Shown here one piece after another: positions 43,940-54,945 of a DNA stretch of 64,000 nt. How positions within the stretch are numbered: the first letter of the stretch is position 1; every line of letters begins with the position of its first letter. Source of the DNA: an uncultured Eggerthellaceae bacterium. Lineage in GTDB: Bacteria > Actinomycetota > Coriobacteriia > Coriobacteriales > Eggerthellaceae. The DNA lies in assembly GCA_937892845.1 (NCBI GenBank), contig CALBGP010000001.1, forward strand, positions 1-64,000, written 5' to 3'. The position numbers were made by a program, and so were the translations under genes. Under the pieces are notes generated by a model. That model was not told the DNA's origin, searched no databases, and saw only the letters and a list, made by a program, of their open reading frames with translations.

Positions 43940-44827
43940 TCAAGGAACCAAAATGAGCTCGCATGTGGATTCCTTGAACTTGAGGCCGACTCCCCTATTG
44001 ACGGCGTCCAGCGCTTCCGAGAGGTCGGTCACTTGCAGCGAATCCGATTTGATTTGGAAATACACCGCGACCCAGAGGTGCCGGCCGGTTTTCGTGATAT
44101 CGAAGAAAACAGGGCAGAATCCGTATTGATCGAGAATGGGCTCGCAGATACCCTTGATGTCTTCCGTGAACGGCTTATCAGGAGCAAACAGGAAGAGGTC
44201 CTTGATTGCGCCCCAAAGCAGCTTGACGCTTTCAGGGAGCATGAACACCATGACGACAACCGCAACAATTTGGTCGAAATACGGTGACAGGAAGCCAAGC
44301 GGCGTAGCCTCAAGGTTCAAAGCGACGAAAAACGCAAGCGACATGCCAAGGCTGTAGAACACATCCAGCTTCCAGCCGAGAAGCTCAGCTTTGATCGTGG
44401 GGGAAGACAGATTGCGATTGAGCCTTCGCATGATCAGAAATATGACTAGGCTGACAATGCCCAGACAGAACTGGAATACGGAAATCTGCGCGTTGTCAAC
44501 CGGATTTCCTCCGGAGAGCACTGAACCCACGACCTGCGCCGCAACGCCCATGGTCACGGAAAGCATCATGACGCCCTTGATGATGACGAACACGGATTCA
44601 ATTTGAAAATATCCGTATGGATGCTCTTCAGAGACCGGCTTGTGGAACAAAGGAGTGATGAACAGCAGCAAAGCTATGAACACCAACTCCGAAGAGTCAT
44701 ATACGGCATCGGTCAATGCTGACTGGGAATGGCTGAAAATCGCGAAAATCAACTCGACGACAGCAAATGCGAGACCGGCAAAAAAAGATACGAGGAGTAT
44801 CTGCCTCTCGCGCTTTTCGGTAATCAT
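43940..44827 (-). CDS. cation diffusion facilitator family transporter, atypical site
   Basis: 295-residue CDF metal exporter with about six membrane segments and a C-terminal cytoplasmic domain. TM2 has TDAVYDSSE (Asp 40, Asp 44, the expected D-x3-D). In TM5 the usual HxxxD is changed: AELLGWKLDVF has Gly 151 where His is expected, while Asp 155 is kept. Substrate choice is therefore unclear; the site has at most three of the four canonical ligands. ATG at 44827 follows GAGGTG. Confidence 0.85.
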   Translation of the reverse strand: MITEKRERQILLVSFFAGLAFAVVELIFAIFSHSQSALTDAVYDSSELVFIALLLFITPLFHKPVSEEHPYGYFQIESVFVIIKGVMMLSVTMGVAAQVVGSVLSGGNPVDNAQISVFQFCLGIVSLVIFLIMRRLNRNLSSPTIKAELLGWKLDVFYSLGMSLAFFVALNLEATPLGFLSPYFDQIVAVVVMVFMLPESVKLLWGAIKDLFLFAPDKPFTEDIKGICEPILDQYGFCPVFFDITKTGRHLWVAVYFQIKSDSLQVTDLSEALDAVNRGVGLKFKESTCELILVP

Positions 44828-45048
44828 GCTACACCTCAAACGAAATTGTGACCTGAAGGAAGATACACCGTACATGGACCTCGCGCAACGTCCGTTACCA
44901 TCCTGTAACACCCCGAAGCACCATTCAAATGCCATGAACGAACGAGATGAATCCATACGTGGTCAAATTTCCCTGCCAGAAAGCAAGAAATGCTTCCTTA
45001 TGGTAAAGTTCGCATGTTTTACACTGGACTGAAGGGAAACCTGATCAC

Positions 45049-46317
45049 ATGAAGAAAATCTTAACCAGCCTTCCTTTCATACTGCTCGTTTCCGTGTTCA
45101 TCGGCATAATTGTCGGCTTGGTGGCAAACGAGACTGTCATGAATGTGGTAGTGACCGTCAAATACATCCTAGGGCAGATCATCACATTCTGCGTTCCGCT
45201 CATCATCATCGGATTCATCGCACCGTCTATCACCAAGCTCGGTAAAAATGTGTCCCGTATCCTCGGTGTAGCGGTGACCATCGCCTATCTCTCGTCCATC
45301 GGTGCCGCTTTCTTCTCGATGGTATCGGGTTACGCCATTATTCCCGGCCTCTCCATCGCTACGGCTGCCGACGGTCTCAAGGAGTTGCCTGAAGTGGTTT
45401 TCCAGCTCGACATCCCCCAGATCATGCCGGTCATGAGCGCGCTTGTTCTCTCCGTGCTGCTCGGCCTTGCTTGCGTATGGGCGAAAGCAGATGGGATAGC
45501 GCGACTTCTTGACGAATTCCAGCGAATAGTCCTCTCCATTGTGACCAGAATCGTCATCCCTTTGCTTCCCTTCTTCATTGCCACCACATTCTGCGCGCTT
45601 TCCTATGAAGGAACCATCACCAAACAGCTCCCCGTGTTCCTTGTGGTGGTTTTGATCGTCATTGCAGGACACTATATCTGGCTCGCGATCCTTTACGGAA
45701 TCGCAGGAGCTTATGCTGGCAAGAACCCGCTCCAGGTCCTGCGTCACTATGGTCCTGCTTATTTGACCGCAATCGGAACAATGTCTTCCGCCGCAACGTT
45801 GGCTGTTGCCCTGCAATGCGCCAACAAAGCCGTTCCTCCCCTGCGCCGCGACATGGTCAGCTTCGGCATTCCGCTGTTCGCCAATATCCATCTGTGCGGC
45901 TCCGTGCTCACTGAAGTCTTCTTCGTTATGACTATCTCGCAGATGCTTTACGGCGCGATGCCCGATATGGGCACAATGATCCTCTTCTGCCTGCTTCTCG
46001 GCGTCTTCGCCATCGGGGCACCCGGTGTTCCGGGAGGCACTGTCATGGCTTCCCTTGGCCTCATTACCGGCATCCTCGGCTTCGATGCCACCGGTACGGC
46101 GCTCGTGCTCACAGTCTTCGCCTTGCAGGATAGCTTCGGTACTGCATGCAACGTCACCGGAGACGGTGCGCTCACGCTGTTCCTGAGCGGTTACGTCCGT
46201 CGCAAGGGCATCCCCGAAAGCGATGAGCATGTAGAGCTCTTCGATGCCGCTGACGAAACGAAGCTGGGAATCAACTATGACCTGCAGGAGAAAGCCGAAG
46301 AAATCGCGCAGCGATGA
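45049..46317 (+). CDS. dicarboxylate/amino acid:cation symporter (DAACS)
   Basis: 422-residue Na+/H+-coupled transporter of the GltP/SstT group, likely for glutamate, aspartate, serine/threonine or C4-dicarboxylates. Eight membrane segments and two re-entrant loops are expected; the Ser-rich hairpin GTMSSAATLAVAL and the C-terminal substrate site LQDSFGTACNVTGDGAL are visible. A stem-loop follows. The specific substrate cannot be read from the sequence. Confidence 0.9.
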   Translation: MKKILTSLPFILLVSVFIGIIVGLVANETVMNVVVTVKYILGQIITFCVPLIIIGFIAPSITKLGKNVSRILGVAVTIAYLSSIGAAFFSMVSGYAIIPGLSIATAADGLKELPEVVFQLDIPQIMPVMSALVLSVLLGLACVWAKADGIARLLDEFQRIVLSIVTRIVIPLLPFFIATTFCALSYEGTITKQLPVFLVVVLIVIAGHYIWLAILYGIAGAYAGKNPLQVLRHYGPAYLTAIGTMSSAATLAVALQCANKAVPPLRRDMVSFGIPLFANIHLCGSVLTEVFFVMTISQMLYGAMPDMGTMILFCLLLGVFAIGAPGVPGGTVMASLGLITGILGFDATGTALVLTVFALQDSFGTACNVTGDGALTLFLSGYVRRKGIPESDEHVELFDAADETKLGINYDLQEKAEEIAQR

Positions 46318-46351
46318 CGTGCGGCCAGTCATAAGACATCCCATGAATACA

Positions 46352-46376
46352 CGAGAGGCCCCGAGTTGGGGCCTCT
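46352..46376 (+). terminator. stem-loop terminator after the DAACS gene
   Basis: GAGAGGCCCC and GGGGCCTCTC form a 10-bp stem with a 5-base loop. On the plus strand only TCATTGCTT follows, so U richness is weak. It lies 35 bases past the stop codon. Confidence 0.6.
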
Positions 46377-46426
46377 CTCATTGCTTCGCCGATGAAACGA
46401 TGCCAAAGACTGGGATCTGAGAAAAC

Positions 46427-46894
46427 CTAGCAGCGATCGCACGCCTTGGTGTTACGTCGCTTTCCGTGGGCACCTTGTTCTTTAGCAGCCAGAATCAACT
46501 TTTCAGTCAGCAAGTTGAGTTGCGCTATCTCTTCGTCGGAAAAACCCTCAAGGAGTTTTGCGGCAACTTCCTCATTGGCGGCGCAGCGCTTCTCGGCGAT
46601 GTCATCGCCCAATTTGGTGAGCGTGACGGTGTAGGTATGATGCTGTTGGGCCTCGCCCATCTCGACATAGCCATTGCGAACAGCCTTTTTGACAACGGCC
46701 TTGAGTTCCGCACGGTCAAAGCTCAGAATCTCTACGAGCTCGCGAGAAGTTGCGGTTCCTCCATGCTTGTGAAGAACCTTGATCAGCGCACCCTGGCCGT
46801 TTTTATAGCTTTTCGACCCATTTTTACGAAATGCACGGTTAGTGAGCTTGCCGGCCTTGCGAAGCTGGGCAAGCGTTTTGGTCTGAACGCTCAT
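46427..46894 (-). CDS. MarR-type winged-helix regulator
   Basis: 155 residues. The winged-helix region (about 35-95) reads ALIKVLHKHGGTATSRELVE then ILSFDRAELKAVVKKAVRNG, followed by a wing (HHTYTVTLTKLGD) and a C-terminal helical dimer part. The N terminus is strongly basic and the protein ends in CDRC, which could sense redox or metal. It sits between the DAACS gene and the divergent proline iminopeptidase and may control one of them. Confidence 0.7.
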   Translation of the reverse strand: MSVQTKTLAQLRKAGKLTNRAFRKNGSKSYKNGQGALIKVLHKHGGTATSRELVEILSFDRAELKAVVKKAVRNGYVEMGEAQQHHTYTVTLTKLGDDIAEKRCAANEEVAAKLLEGFSDEEIAQLNLLTEKLILAAKEQGAHGKRRNTKACDRC

Positions 46895-47199
46895 GAACGC
46901 CTCTTTCGTATAACTTGAAGGTGAAAATCTACAGGATGCATGGGCTTAACCGTGCATCACATCAAAGAACCTCTCGCATTATGGCAGCGAAAACACCCAT
47001 CATGTCAATCAGTTCAAGAATTCCACGATTGCTCGCACGGGAAACCCGCTTACCACCAAATAATGGGACGTGCGCTGCACACAATGAAAAGAGCTGATTT
47101 TCAACCGATGTTGCATTATGCTTTGAGAAGCCCAGCACGAAAGCAGGGTGCGCTTGCAGCTGAGCAGCTGCGCGTCCCATCCCGACGAAGGAGGCTTGC
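46895..47199. other. intergenic region before the proline iminopeptidase gene
   Basis: About 305 bases without a gene. It must hold the divergent promoters of the MarR-type gene and the peptidase gene. The paired words TGCATGGG and CCGTGCA (about 46936-46956) are a weak dyad that could be an operator; no clear -35/-10 pair was found. Confidence 0.35.
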
Positions 47200-48093
47200 A
47201 TGGCCGAAATCAAGGAAACGTACGTCGATTACAAGGGCTTCAAAACCTACTGCAAGATTTTCGAGCCTGAAAATCCGGCACCCGGCAAGAAACCGCTTCT
47301 CGTACTGCACGGGGGACCGGGCGACTGCCATAACTACCTGCTGACATACGGAGAATTGGCCGATCGAGCTGGACGCAAGGTGGTGTTCTACGACCAGATC
47401 GGTTGCGGAAAGTCGATGATTCCGCATCAAGACGATGACTTCTACAACTACGACCTCTGGGTCGATGAGTTCTATACGGTTCGCAAAGCGCTTGGTCTCG
47501 ATGATATCCATCTGTTCGGAAATTCATGGGGCGGCATGCTCGGCATGCTCTGCATGATGAAAGATGATTCAGGGGTGAACTCGTTTGTCATCAACAGTTC
47601 CCCAGTGCGTATTCAGACATGGCTCGATGAAGCAAATCGCCTGCTGGCGTACATGCCCCAAGAAATGCAAGATGCCCTTGCCGAAGCCGAACGGACAGGC
47701 AATTACGATACCCCCGAAGCGAAAGCGGCATCGGACGAATACTACAAACGCCATGTCGTCGGTTTCTACGAAAACGAATGGCCTGACTTCGTGGCCGATT
47801 CTTTTGCCGGCGTAGGCGAATGCTACATGGTCATGCAGGGAGCCAGCGAATTCGTGGTTACAGGCAAAATGCGCGATTGGGACATCCGAGAAGGGGTCAA
47901 AAACATCAAAATCCCGTGCATGGCGCTTTCAGGCACGGATGACGAAGGAACCCCCTACACTATCAAGGAAGGCGTTGACTTGATCCCAGGGTGCACATGG
48001 ACCCTCATTCCAGGAGCACCGCACATCGCGAATGCAACCCACCCCGAGGAATGCCTGGAGGCCGTAGAGTCCTTCATCAGCCAATTCGACTGA
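47200..48093 (+). CDS. proline iminopeptidase-type alpha/beta hydrolase
   Basis: 297-residue serine peptidase family S33, which releases N-terminal proline from peptides. LHGGPG (37-42) is the oxyanion signature; the nucleophile is Ser 109 in GNSWGG; the acid is in SGTDDEG and the His in GAPHIAN. ATG at 47200 follows GAAGGAGG. No signal peptide, so it acts on imported peptides. Related members cleave prolyl or other small amides, so specificity is inferred. Confidence 0.88.
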   Translation: MAEIKETYVDYKGFKTYCKIFEPENPAPGKKPLLVLHGGPGDCHNYLLTYGELADRAGRKVVFYDQIGCGKSMIPHQDDDFYNYDLWVDEFYTVRKALGLDDIHLFGNSWGGMLGMLCMMKDDSGVNSFVINSSPVRIQTWLDEANRLLAYMPQEMQDALAEAERTGNYDTPEAKAASDEYYKRHVVGFYENEWPDFVADSFAGVGECYMVMQGASEFVVTGKMRDWDIREGVKNIKIPCMALSGTDDEGTPYTIKEGVDLIPGCTWTLIPGAPHIANATHPEECLEAVESFISQFD

Positions 48094-48175
48094 CGAAGAT
48101 ACCCATGGTGCATGCTGCAGGTTTCATGGCATTGCATGCATGCGGGCCCCCTTAAGCCATCAGATTGCAGACAGC

Positions 48176-48217
48176 AAAAAGCGGTCGGCACCGAATTCAA
48201 TACAAGGTGCCGACCGC
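48176..48217 (-). terminator. intrinsic terminator after the NSS transporter
   Basis: GCGGTCGGCACC (48181-48192) and GGTGCCGACCGC (48206-48217) form a perfect 12-bp stem with a 13-base loop; on the minus strand five U residues follow (48176-48180). The hairpin can also slow plus-strand transcription from the peptidase gene. Confidence 0.85.
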
Positions 48218-48284
48218 TTCGTATGTTGAGAACTCATGAAAAGGCGAAAGGAGCAAACGCCAAAAGGCGTTTACCCCCTCAGTA

Positions 48285-49709
48285 TCAAAGCCCAAGCCAC
48301 AATGAGATCTTGGGCGCATATCCCATGATGAAAATAATGATGATCAGCACAGGGATGCCGTAGGTAACCCAGAGACGCGTCCATGCAGGGAACTTGACGC
48401 CTTCGCCCGCATCGGCTTCAGCCAAGAAGTTCTTCCAACCCCACCCGAAGCGATGGGTGCAGAAGAGCACGAAGATGAGCGCACCGAGAGGCAGCATGTT
48501 GTTGGAGACGATGAAGTCCTCAATTGACTGGATATCACCGATTCCGGGAATTGTCACCCCGGCAAGAACATTGAAGCCGAAAACGCAGGGAAGACTCAGC
48601 ACGACCACGAGAATGGCATTGAGCGCAACGGCACGCTTACGATCCATTCCCCACTTGTCCATGGTGAAGCTGATCAGGTTTTCAAAAACGGCGATGACCG
48701 TGGACAGGGCGGCAAAGCTCATGAACACGAAGAACAGAGCACCCCAGATGTTTCCGAGGGGCATCTGACCGAAAACCACGGGCAATGTGACAAACACCAG
48801 CGAGGGGCCGGAATCCGGAGTAACGTTGTAGGCAAAGCACGCCGGAAAGATGATGAGGCCGGCAAGGATGGCCACAACCGTATTGAGCACGGTGACATTA
48901 ACGGCTTCCCCGGTAAGGCTGCGCTCACGCCCAATGCGGGAGCCGAAAATCTCCATGGCCGCAATACCGAGCGATAGGGAGAAAAAAGCCTGGCCCATGG
49001 CTGCGTAAACCGCCTCACCGAAGGTTGCCCAGCCACCTTCGAACATGCGGCTGAAATCAGGGATGAGATAGAATGCAATGCCCTCACCTGCGCCGGGAAG
49101 GGTGACGGATCGAATGCACAAGGCGATCATCGCAACGAAGAGAATAGCCATCATCCATTTGGTAATGCGCTCAACACCCTTCTGGAGACCGAGACTGCAC
49201 ACGAGAAAGCCGATGAATACAGCACCGAGCATCCAGCCCATGAGTTCCGAAGGATTGGCAAGCATTGCGCTGAACGCGGCACCGGTCACATCGGCAGTAC
49301 CGCCATCGAACATGCCGGAAGCCATCTTGGGAATGTAGGCCAGCATCCAACCTGCCACGGTGGTGTAGAACATCATAAGGATCATGCAGCCGATGTATCC
49401 CCACCAAGAAAACCAATGGAACCTGCGCTTGGGCTCAAGAGCATCGAAAGCATGGGCGCAGCTTTTCTGGCTTGCACGGCCCACAGCGAACTCCATGACC
49501 ATGACCGGAAGGCCCAAAATGACCAGGAAGACAAGATACAGCAAGACGAAGGCGCCACCGCCGTATTCTCCTGTTATGTAGGGAAAGCGCCACACATTGC
49601 CCAATCCGATGGCGCAACCTGCAGCGATGAGGATGAAGCCCAGGCGGGATGCGAAGTGCTCGCGCTTCTGCTCCCCGCCTGCCGGCTTCACAGATGATGA
49701 ATCTGGCAT
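48285..49709 (-). CDS. sodium-dependent transporter, NSS/SNF family
   Basis: 474-residue Na+-coupled uptake protein of the neurotransmitter:sodium symporter family, LeuT fold, probably for an amino acid or tryptophan-like compound. RLGFILIAAGCAIGLGNVWR and FPYITGEYGGGAF form TM1 with the Na+ and substrate sites; about 11-12 membrane segments follow. ATG at 49709 follows AAGGAG; the preceding codons lack a site. It is alone, between priA and the peptidase, and ends at a strong terminator. Confidence 0.93.
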   Translation of the reverse strand: MPDSSSVKPAGGEQKREHFASRLGFILIAAGCAIGLGNVWRFPYITGEYGGGAFVLLYLVFLVILGLPVMVMEFAVGRASQKSCAHAFDALEPKRRFHWFSWWGYIGCMILMMFYTTVAGWMLAYIPKMASGMFDGGTADVTGAAFSAMLANPSELMGWMLGAVFIGFLVCSLGLQKGVERITKWMMAILFVAMIALCIRSVTLPGAGEGIAFYLIPDFSRMFEGGWATFGEAVYAAMGQAFFSLSLGIAAMEIFGSRIGRERSLTGEAVNVTVLNTVVAILAGLIIFPACFAYNVTPDSGPSLVFVTLPVVFGQMPLGNIWGALFFVFMSFAALSTVIAVFENLISFTMDKWGMDRKRAVALNAILVVVLSLPCVFGFNVLAGVTIPGIGDIQSIEDFIVSNNMLPLGALIFVLFCTHRFGWGWKNFLAEADAGEGVKFPAWTRLWVTYGIPVLIIIIFIMGYAPKISLWLGL

Positions 49710-49827
49710 AGACAACTCCTTGCAACGATGGAACATGGATGCGCTCCCCCAACAGCGCAAACCGTTAAACGTTCGTGATTCTACCATCAATTTCGCCGAT
49801 GAAGACGACATCATGGAGCTGAGAGCA

Positions 49828-51915
49828 TCACAGCAGACTGAACGGGTCAACATCGCAGGCGACGCTCACCGTCTTAGACGCCTTGCGCTTTCTGATGATA
49901 GGTGAAAGCACGGTGGAGACATCTGCCCCCACAGGCGCCTTCACGAGAATGTGCCAGCGGTGGTTGCCCCTGATTTTACCGATGGCGCATGGGGCGGCTC
50001 CGAAAGTCGACCATCCGTCTCCCCCGAAGTCACGAAGGGCGCGCTCAACCTGCTCACCGAGCTCAAAAGCAACCTGCCGCACGTCGGATTCGTTCGATCC
50101 CCATACGAGTATATTCGCCAACCTGGTGTATGGCGGATAACCCAAAAGCTTGCGCTTAGGAAGCTCATCGCGCAAGAAGCGCGGACGGTCATACGATGCA
50201 GCCGCTTGAATAGCGCATGATTGAGCCATATAAGTCTGGACAAGGACTTGGCCCGCAAGCTCTGCACGGCCGGCACGGCCCGCCACCTGCTCGATGAGGT
50301 CGAAGGTGCGTTCAGCGCTGCGGAAATCGGGAAGATGGAGTTGCGTGTCGGCATTGATGACGCCGACCAGCGTCACGTCCTCGAAATCCAAACCTTTGGC
50401 GATCATCTGCGTCCCCAAAAGAACGGAAGCGCCTGGAGCACCGAATCTGCGAAGGAGACGCTCATGCTCTCCACGGGTCGATGTGGTATCCGAATCCATT
50501 CGGATCAGCTCCACATTACGGCCCGCCAGGACGCGTTTGAGTTCGGCTTCGACACGCTGGGTTCCAGCCCCGAATTTCTTCAAATACGGGCTGGAGCATT
50601 GCGGGCACAGGGCCGGCATGGGAACCCGGCGACCGCAATGATGGCATACGAGAGCACCCACATCTTCGTGATAGGTCAAAGATACGGAGCATGTGGGGCA
50701 CTCGGGGACGAAACCGCATTCTCGACACAGTACGAAACTGGCGAAGCCACGCTGGTTGAGCATGAGAACAGCTTTCTGACCCTGATCGATGACCTCGAAT
50801 AGAGCCTGGGTGAGCTGCTTGGAGAACATAGAGCGAGAACCCGATCCGAATTCTCTGGCCATGTCAACAACCGTGATCTGCGGCATGGGACGCCCATTCG
50901 CTCGATCAGGCATGACAACACGGTGCCAATTATCAAGCTTATTGCAGTTGTAGAGCGTTTCGATTGCCGGCGTAGCTGACCCGAGAACGACAAGGGCATT
51001 ACGTTGCCGACCCATCCATGCGGCAACATCTCGGGCATGGTATCGGGGAGCGCTTTCCTGCTTGTAGGTGCTCTCATGCTCCTCGTCGATGATGATGAGC
51101 CCCAAATCAGAGACGGGTGCGAATAGGGCACTGCGAGCACCGACCACTACGCGGCACTCACCCGAACGAATGGCATGCCACTGATCGAACCGCTCGGTTT
51201 CCTTTATCGCTGAATGCATGACGGCGACCGTTTCGCCGAACCGGTCTTTGAAACGCGAAACAGTTTGCGGCGTAAGGCTGATTTCGGGGACCAGGACGAT
51301 AGCACCGTGACCACCTAAGAGGCACCGCTCGATGGCGCGAAGATAAACTTCGGTCTTGCCGGACCCGGTGACCCCGTCGATGAGAACCACCTGGCCGGGC
51401 TCACCGCTGCGAGCCCGCTCGATAACCTCAAGCGCACGCTTCTGGCCGTCAGTCAGCTCCATGCGATCGCAAGCAGCGGATATCCCCGATAAGACAACGG
51501 GAGAAGCTTTGCGACCGTCTTCCTGGGAGACGCGACGCCGGGCAGGAAGCTTGAGCTCCCACTCATCACCGCGCTTGACAACCTTAGGGCTTCTGCCCAC
51601 AGGCGTGAATAGATGGACGCACGATGACAAAGGGGCAATGCACGAATCAGCGATATACTCGATAAGACGCGCCGTATCCTCGTCGAAATACGACTCAGAT
51701 AGAACCTGGAGCACGGGCTTGAGCTTGCCCGCCTCTTCAAGAGTCAGATCGCGTTCTTCTGCGGACACGACGAATGCAACCGCTCTCCTGCGACCGAATT
51801 CGACCAAAACGGCGCACCCGATGGATGCGCCGTCGATATGATCGGGAACGACATACGTGTACGTGGAATCAAGCGCCTGAGTCTGTATGTCGACTATGAC
51901 GGAAACAAGCTTCAC
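49828..51915 (-). CDS. priA: primosomal replication protein PriA
   Basis: Helicase that restarts stalled forks, 695 residues. The N-terminal DNA-binding domain is followed by GVTGSGKTEVYLRAIERCL (Walker A), IIDEEHESTYKQ (DEEH box) and a zinc cluster with CREC, CPTC, CHHC and CPQC (about 425-470). GTG at 51915 is the first start after metK (18 bases). ITPVGTQMIAKG-like GTQMIAKGLDFEDV is present near 510. In Gram-positive genomes priA is often followed by def-fmt-rsmB; here 6 kb of accessory genes intervene. Confidence 0.95.
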   Translation of the reverse strand: MKLVSVIVDIQTQALDSTYTYVVPDHIDGASIGCAVLVEFGRRRAVAFVVSAEERDLTLEEAGKLKPVLQVLSESYFDEDTARLIEYIADSCIAPLSSCVHLFTPVGRSPKVVKRGDEWELKLPARRRVSQEDGRKASPVVLSGISAACDRMELTDGQKRALEVIERARSGEPGQVVLIDGVTGSGKTEVYLRAIERCLLGGHGAIVLVPEISLTPQTVSRFKDRFGETVAVMHSAIKETERFDQWHAIRSGECRVVVGARSALFAPVSDLGLIIIDEEHESTYKQESAPRYHARDVAAWMGRQRNALVVLGSATPAIETLYNCNKLDNWHRVVMPDRANGRPMPQITVVDMAREFGSGSRSMFSKQLTQALFEVIDQGQKAVLMLNQRGFASFVLCRECGFVPECPTCSVSLTYHEDVGALVCHHCGRRVPMPALCPQCSSPYLKKFGAGTQRVEAELKRVLAGRNVELIRMDSDTTSTRGEHERLLRRFGAPGASVLLGTQMIAKGLDFEDVTLVGVINADTQLHLPDFRSAERTFDLIEQVAGRAGRAELAGQVLVQTYMAQSCAIQAAASYDRPRFLRDELPKRKLLGYPPYTRLANILVWGSNESDVRQVAFELGEQVERALRDFGGDGWSTFGAAPCAIGKIRGNHRWHILVKAPVGADVSTVLSPIIRKRKASKTVSVACDVDPFSLL

Positions 51916-51933
51916 GTCGCCTGTAAACCTTGC

Positions 51934-53196
<1,263 letters not shown>

Positions 53197-53334
53197 GGTT
53201 CTCCATTTCTCTCTTTGCTACCCGGTAAAACAGGCGTCAAAATGCAATCGTATGCAATGTAGCACAGCATGAACACCAAATGCATTGTGCTCGCATCGTG
53301 TCACTGTATTCCCATGCAACTATCCTGCCCTTCC

Positions 53335-54756
53335 CTACGCCATGGGATGACCGCACGACTCCATTCGCACAAGATCGGAATCAGCCATGCCTTGATGCGG
53401 TTTGTCGCGATAGCGTCGAGCAGGATCATCTGGATTCAGCCAGAGACGATCGGCCACAAGACCCCACTGCGCAGCGGCAGGTCGGCATTTGCGCGCAAGA
53501 TCAACTGCGGATTCCTGAGACGTAAGATCGGTGCACGCCGCGCCAGAGACGTTCATCATCTCTTCAATGCAATCAGGATTTTCAAGCATGGGACAGGGCT
53601 TGAGGAAATTGGCATTGAACGGCTGCCTGCGATGGTATTCCATGAACAAGGGGGACTTCAGCGCATCCAGAAGGGATACTTGCCGGATATTCGCATTGGA
53701 ATAATGGATGAACACACACGGCTCCACATCTCCGGCGGCATTGATATGCAAGTATCGACGGCCTCCCGCGATGCATCCTCCTACGTACTCGCCATCATGC
53801 TGGAAATCCAGCGTGAAGAGCGGTTTTTGCGTGCGCATGCGTCTGACGAAATGATAGAGGTCCTCGCGCTGCTTCGCCGTAGGCATCAAGCTGACGGGGG
53901 AATCCGCACCTACGGGCATGAACGTGAAAATCCAAGCAAACAAAGCACCCTGGGCAATCAACCAGTCAAAATACCGTTCTGAAGCAATCGACGAGGCGTT
54001 TTCAGACGTGTAGCAGCACGACACGCCGAAGGGCAATCCACGTTCACGGAGCAACGACATGGCATGGGACACCCGTCCATACGTCCCTTCGCCACGACGG
54101 GAATCGGTTGCCACCCTATCGCCTTCGGCGCTTATGGCAGGCACGAAATTCATCACGCGGGACAGCTCATCGCAAAATGCCTCATCGATAAGCGTCGCAT
54201 TGGTAAAGCAGAGGAATGCGCAATCAGGATGCCGTTCGCAAAGCTCAATCAGATCGGCCTTGCGGATAAGCGGTTCACCGCCGGTGTAAATGTAAACATG
54301 AATCCCGAGCTCCTTGCCCTGCGTGATAATGGAGTCGATTTCGTCGAGCGAAAGATTGAGCTTATGGCCGTAATCGGCAGCCCAGCAGCCTGTGCAATGG
54401 AGGTTGCATGCGCTTGTCGGATCAAGAAGAATGGCCCAGGGGACATTGCAGCCATGCTTCTCACGCTGACGTTCCTGCTCCGGCCAGGCTATGAGATTCG
54501 CATCGACCAGAAATGTTTTCAGCATCGGCCCCATCACCTGCGGATTCATGGTCAAAATCTTCATCATGAGCTGATACCAATTGTCCTGCGACTCTATAGA
54601 GGACCTGAACGCGGCACGCTGCGACGGAAACAGAGTTGCGGGAGCGAGCTTGTCAAGGACATCCATGATGCCGGACACCCTGGAAGTCGGATCTTCCATC
54701 ACATAGTCGACAAGACGGTAGAGCGCTGCGCGCTTAACCGGATCGAAATGAGCCAT
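53335..54756 (-). CDS. radical SAM protein with SPASM-like C terminus
   Basis: 473 residues, soluble. The radical SAM cluster motif CNLHCTGC lies at 117-124, late, because about 100 helical residues precede it; GGEP is at 159-162. The C-terminal part carries further Cys groups (GGCIAGGR, VEPCVF, PCPMLENPDC, GAACTD, RKCRP), as expected for auxiliary Fe-S clusters of SPASM or twitch type. SPASM enzymes modify peptides, or sugars and other small molecules. I chose ATG at 54756, with GGTGG upstream, over GTG 54783. It is divergent from the TetR gene and no small precursor peptide gene was found beside it. Confidence 0.85.
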   Translation of the reverse strand: MAHFDPVKRAALYRLVDYVMEDPTSRVSGIMDVLDKLAPATLFPSQRAAFRSSIESQDNWYQLMMKILTMNPQVMGPMLKTFLVDANLIAWPEQERQREKHGCNVPWAILLDPTSACNLHCTGCWAADYGHKLNLSLDEIDSIITQGKELGIHVYIYTGGEPLIRKADLIELCERHPDCAFLCFTNATLIDEAFCDELSRVMNFVPAISAEGDRVATDSRRGEGTYGRVSHAMSLLRERGLPFGVSCCYTSENASSIASERYFDWLIAQGALFAWIFTFMPVGADSPVSLMPTAKQREDLYHFVRRMRTQKPLFTLDFQHDGEYVGGCIAGGRRYLHINAAGDVEPCVFIHYSNANIRQVSLLDALKSPLFMEYHRRQPFNANFLKPCPMLENPDCIEEMMNVSGAACTDLTSQESAVDLARKCRPAAAQWGLVADRLWLNPDDPARRYRDKPHQGMADSDLVRMESCGHPMA

Positions 54757-54868
54757 GATGACCACCGCACCTTTCTTCGTCACTGCGAAAGTGGAATATC
54801 CCGCAATGGATGCATAACTGATAAAATATCAACGGATATACTTTTTTCCACACCTGTAGAGTAAACAT

Positions 54869-54922
54869 CGCGTCACGAGCATTCAAGGGTCATCAGTTGA
54901 CGCGTTAGCGACTATTCGTCAA
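54869..54922. promoter_or_regulatory. nested inverted repeats between radical SAM and TetR genes
   Basis: CGCGTCA (54869-54875) pairs with TGACGCG (54898-54904), and TTGACG (54897-54902) pairs with CGTCAA (54917-54922). Both share the TGACGC core and lie 25-75 bases before the TetR start, where an autoregulatory TetR operator would be. A separate TGATA/TATCA dyad lies in AAAATATCA near 54818-54830. Confidence 0.4.
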
Positions 54923-54945
54923 GCGTTGAAAGGATGTAGACAACC

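Noticed and set aside
45169..46344. A 391-codon open frame on the minus strand within the DAACS gene
   Set aside because: Its product is extremely rich in Asp, Glu, Gly and His, the mirror of hydrophobic codons on the other strand.
53197..53334. SAM riboswitch upstream of metK
   Set aside because: No paired P1-P4 arrangement or terminator was found in the 138 bases before the gene.
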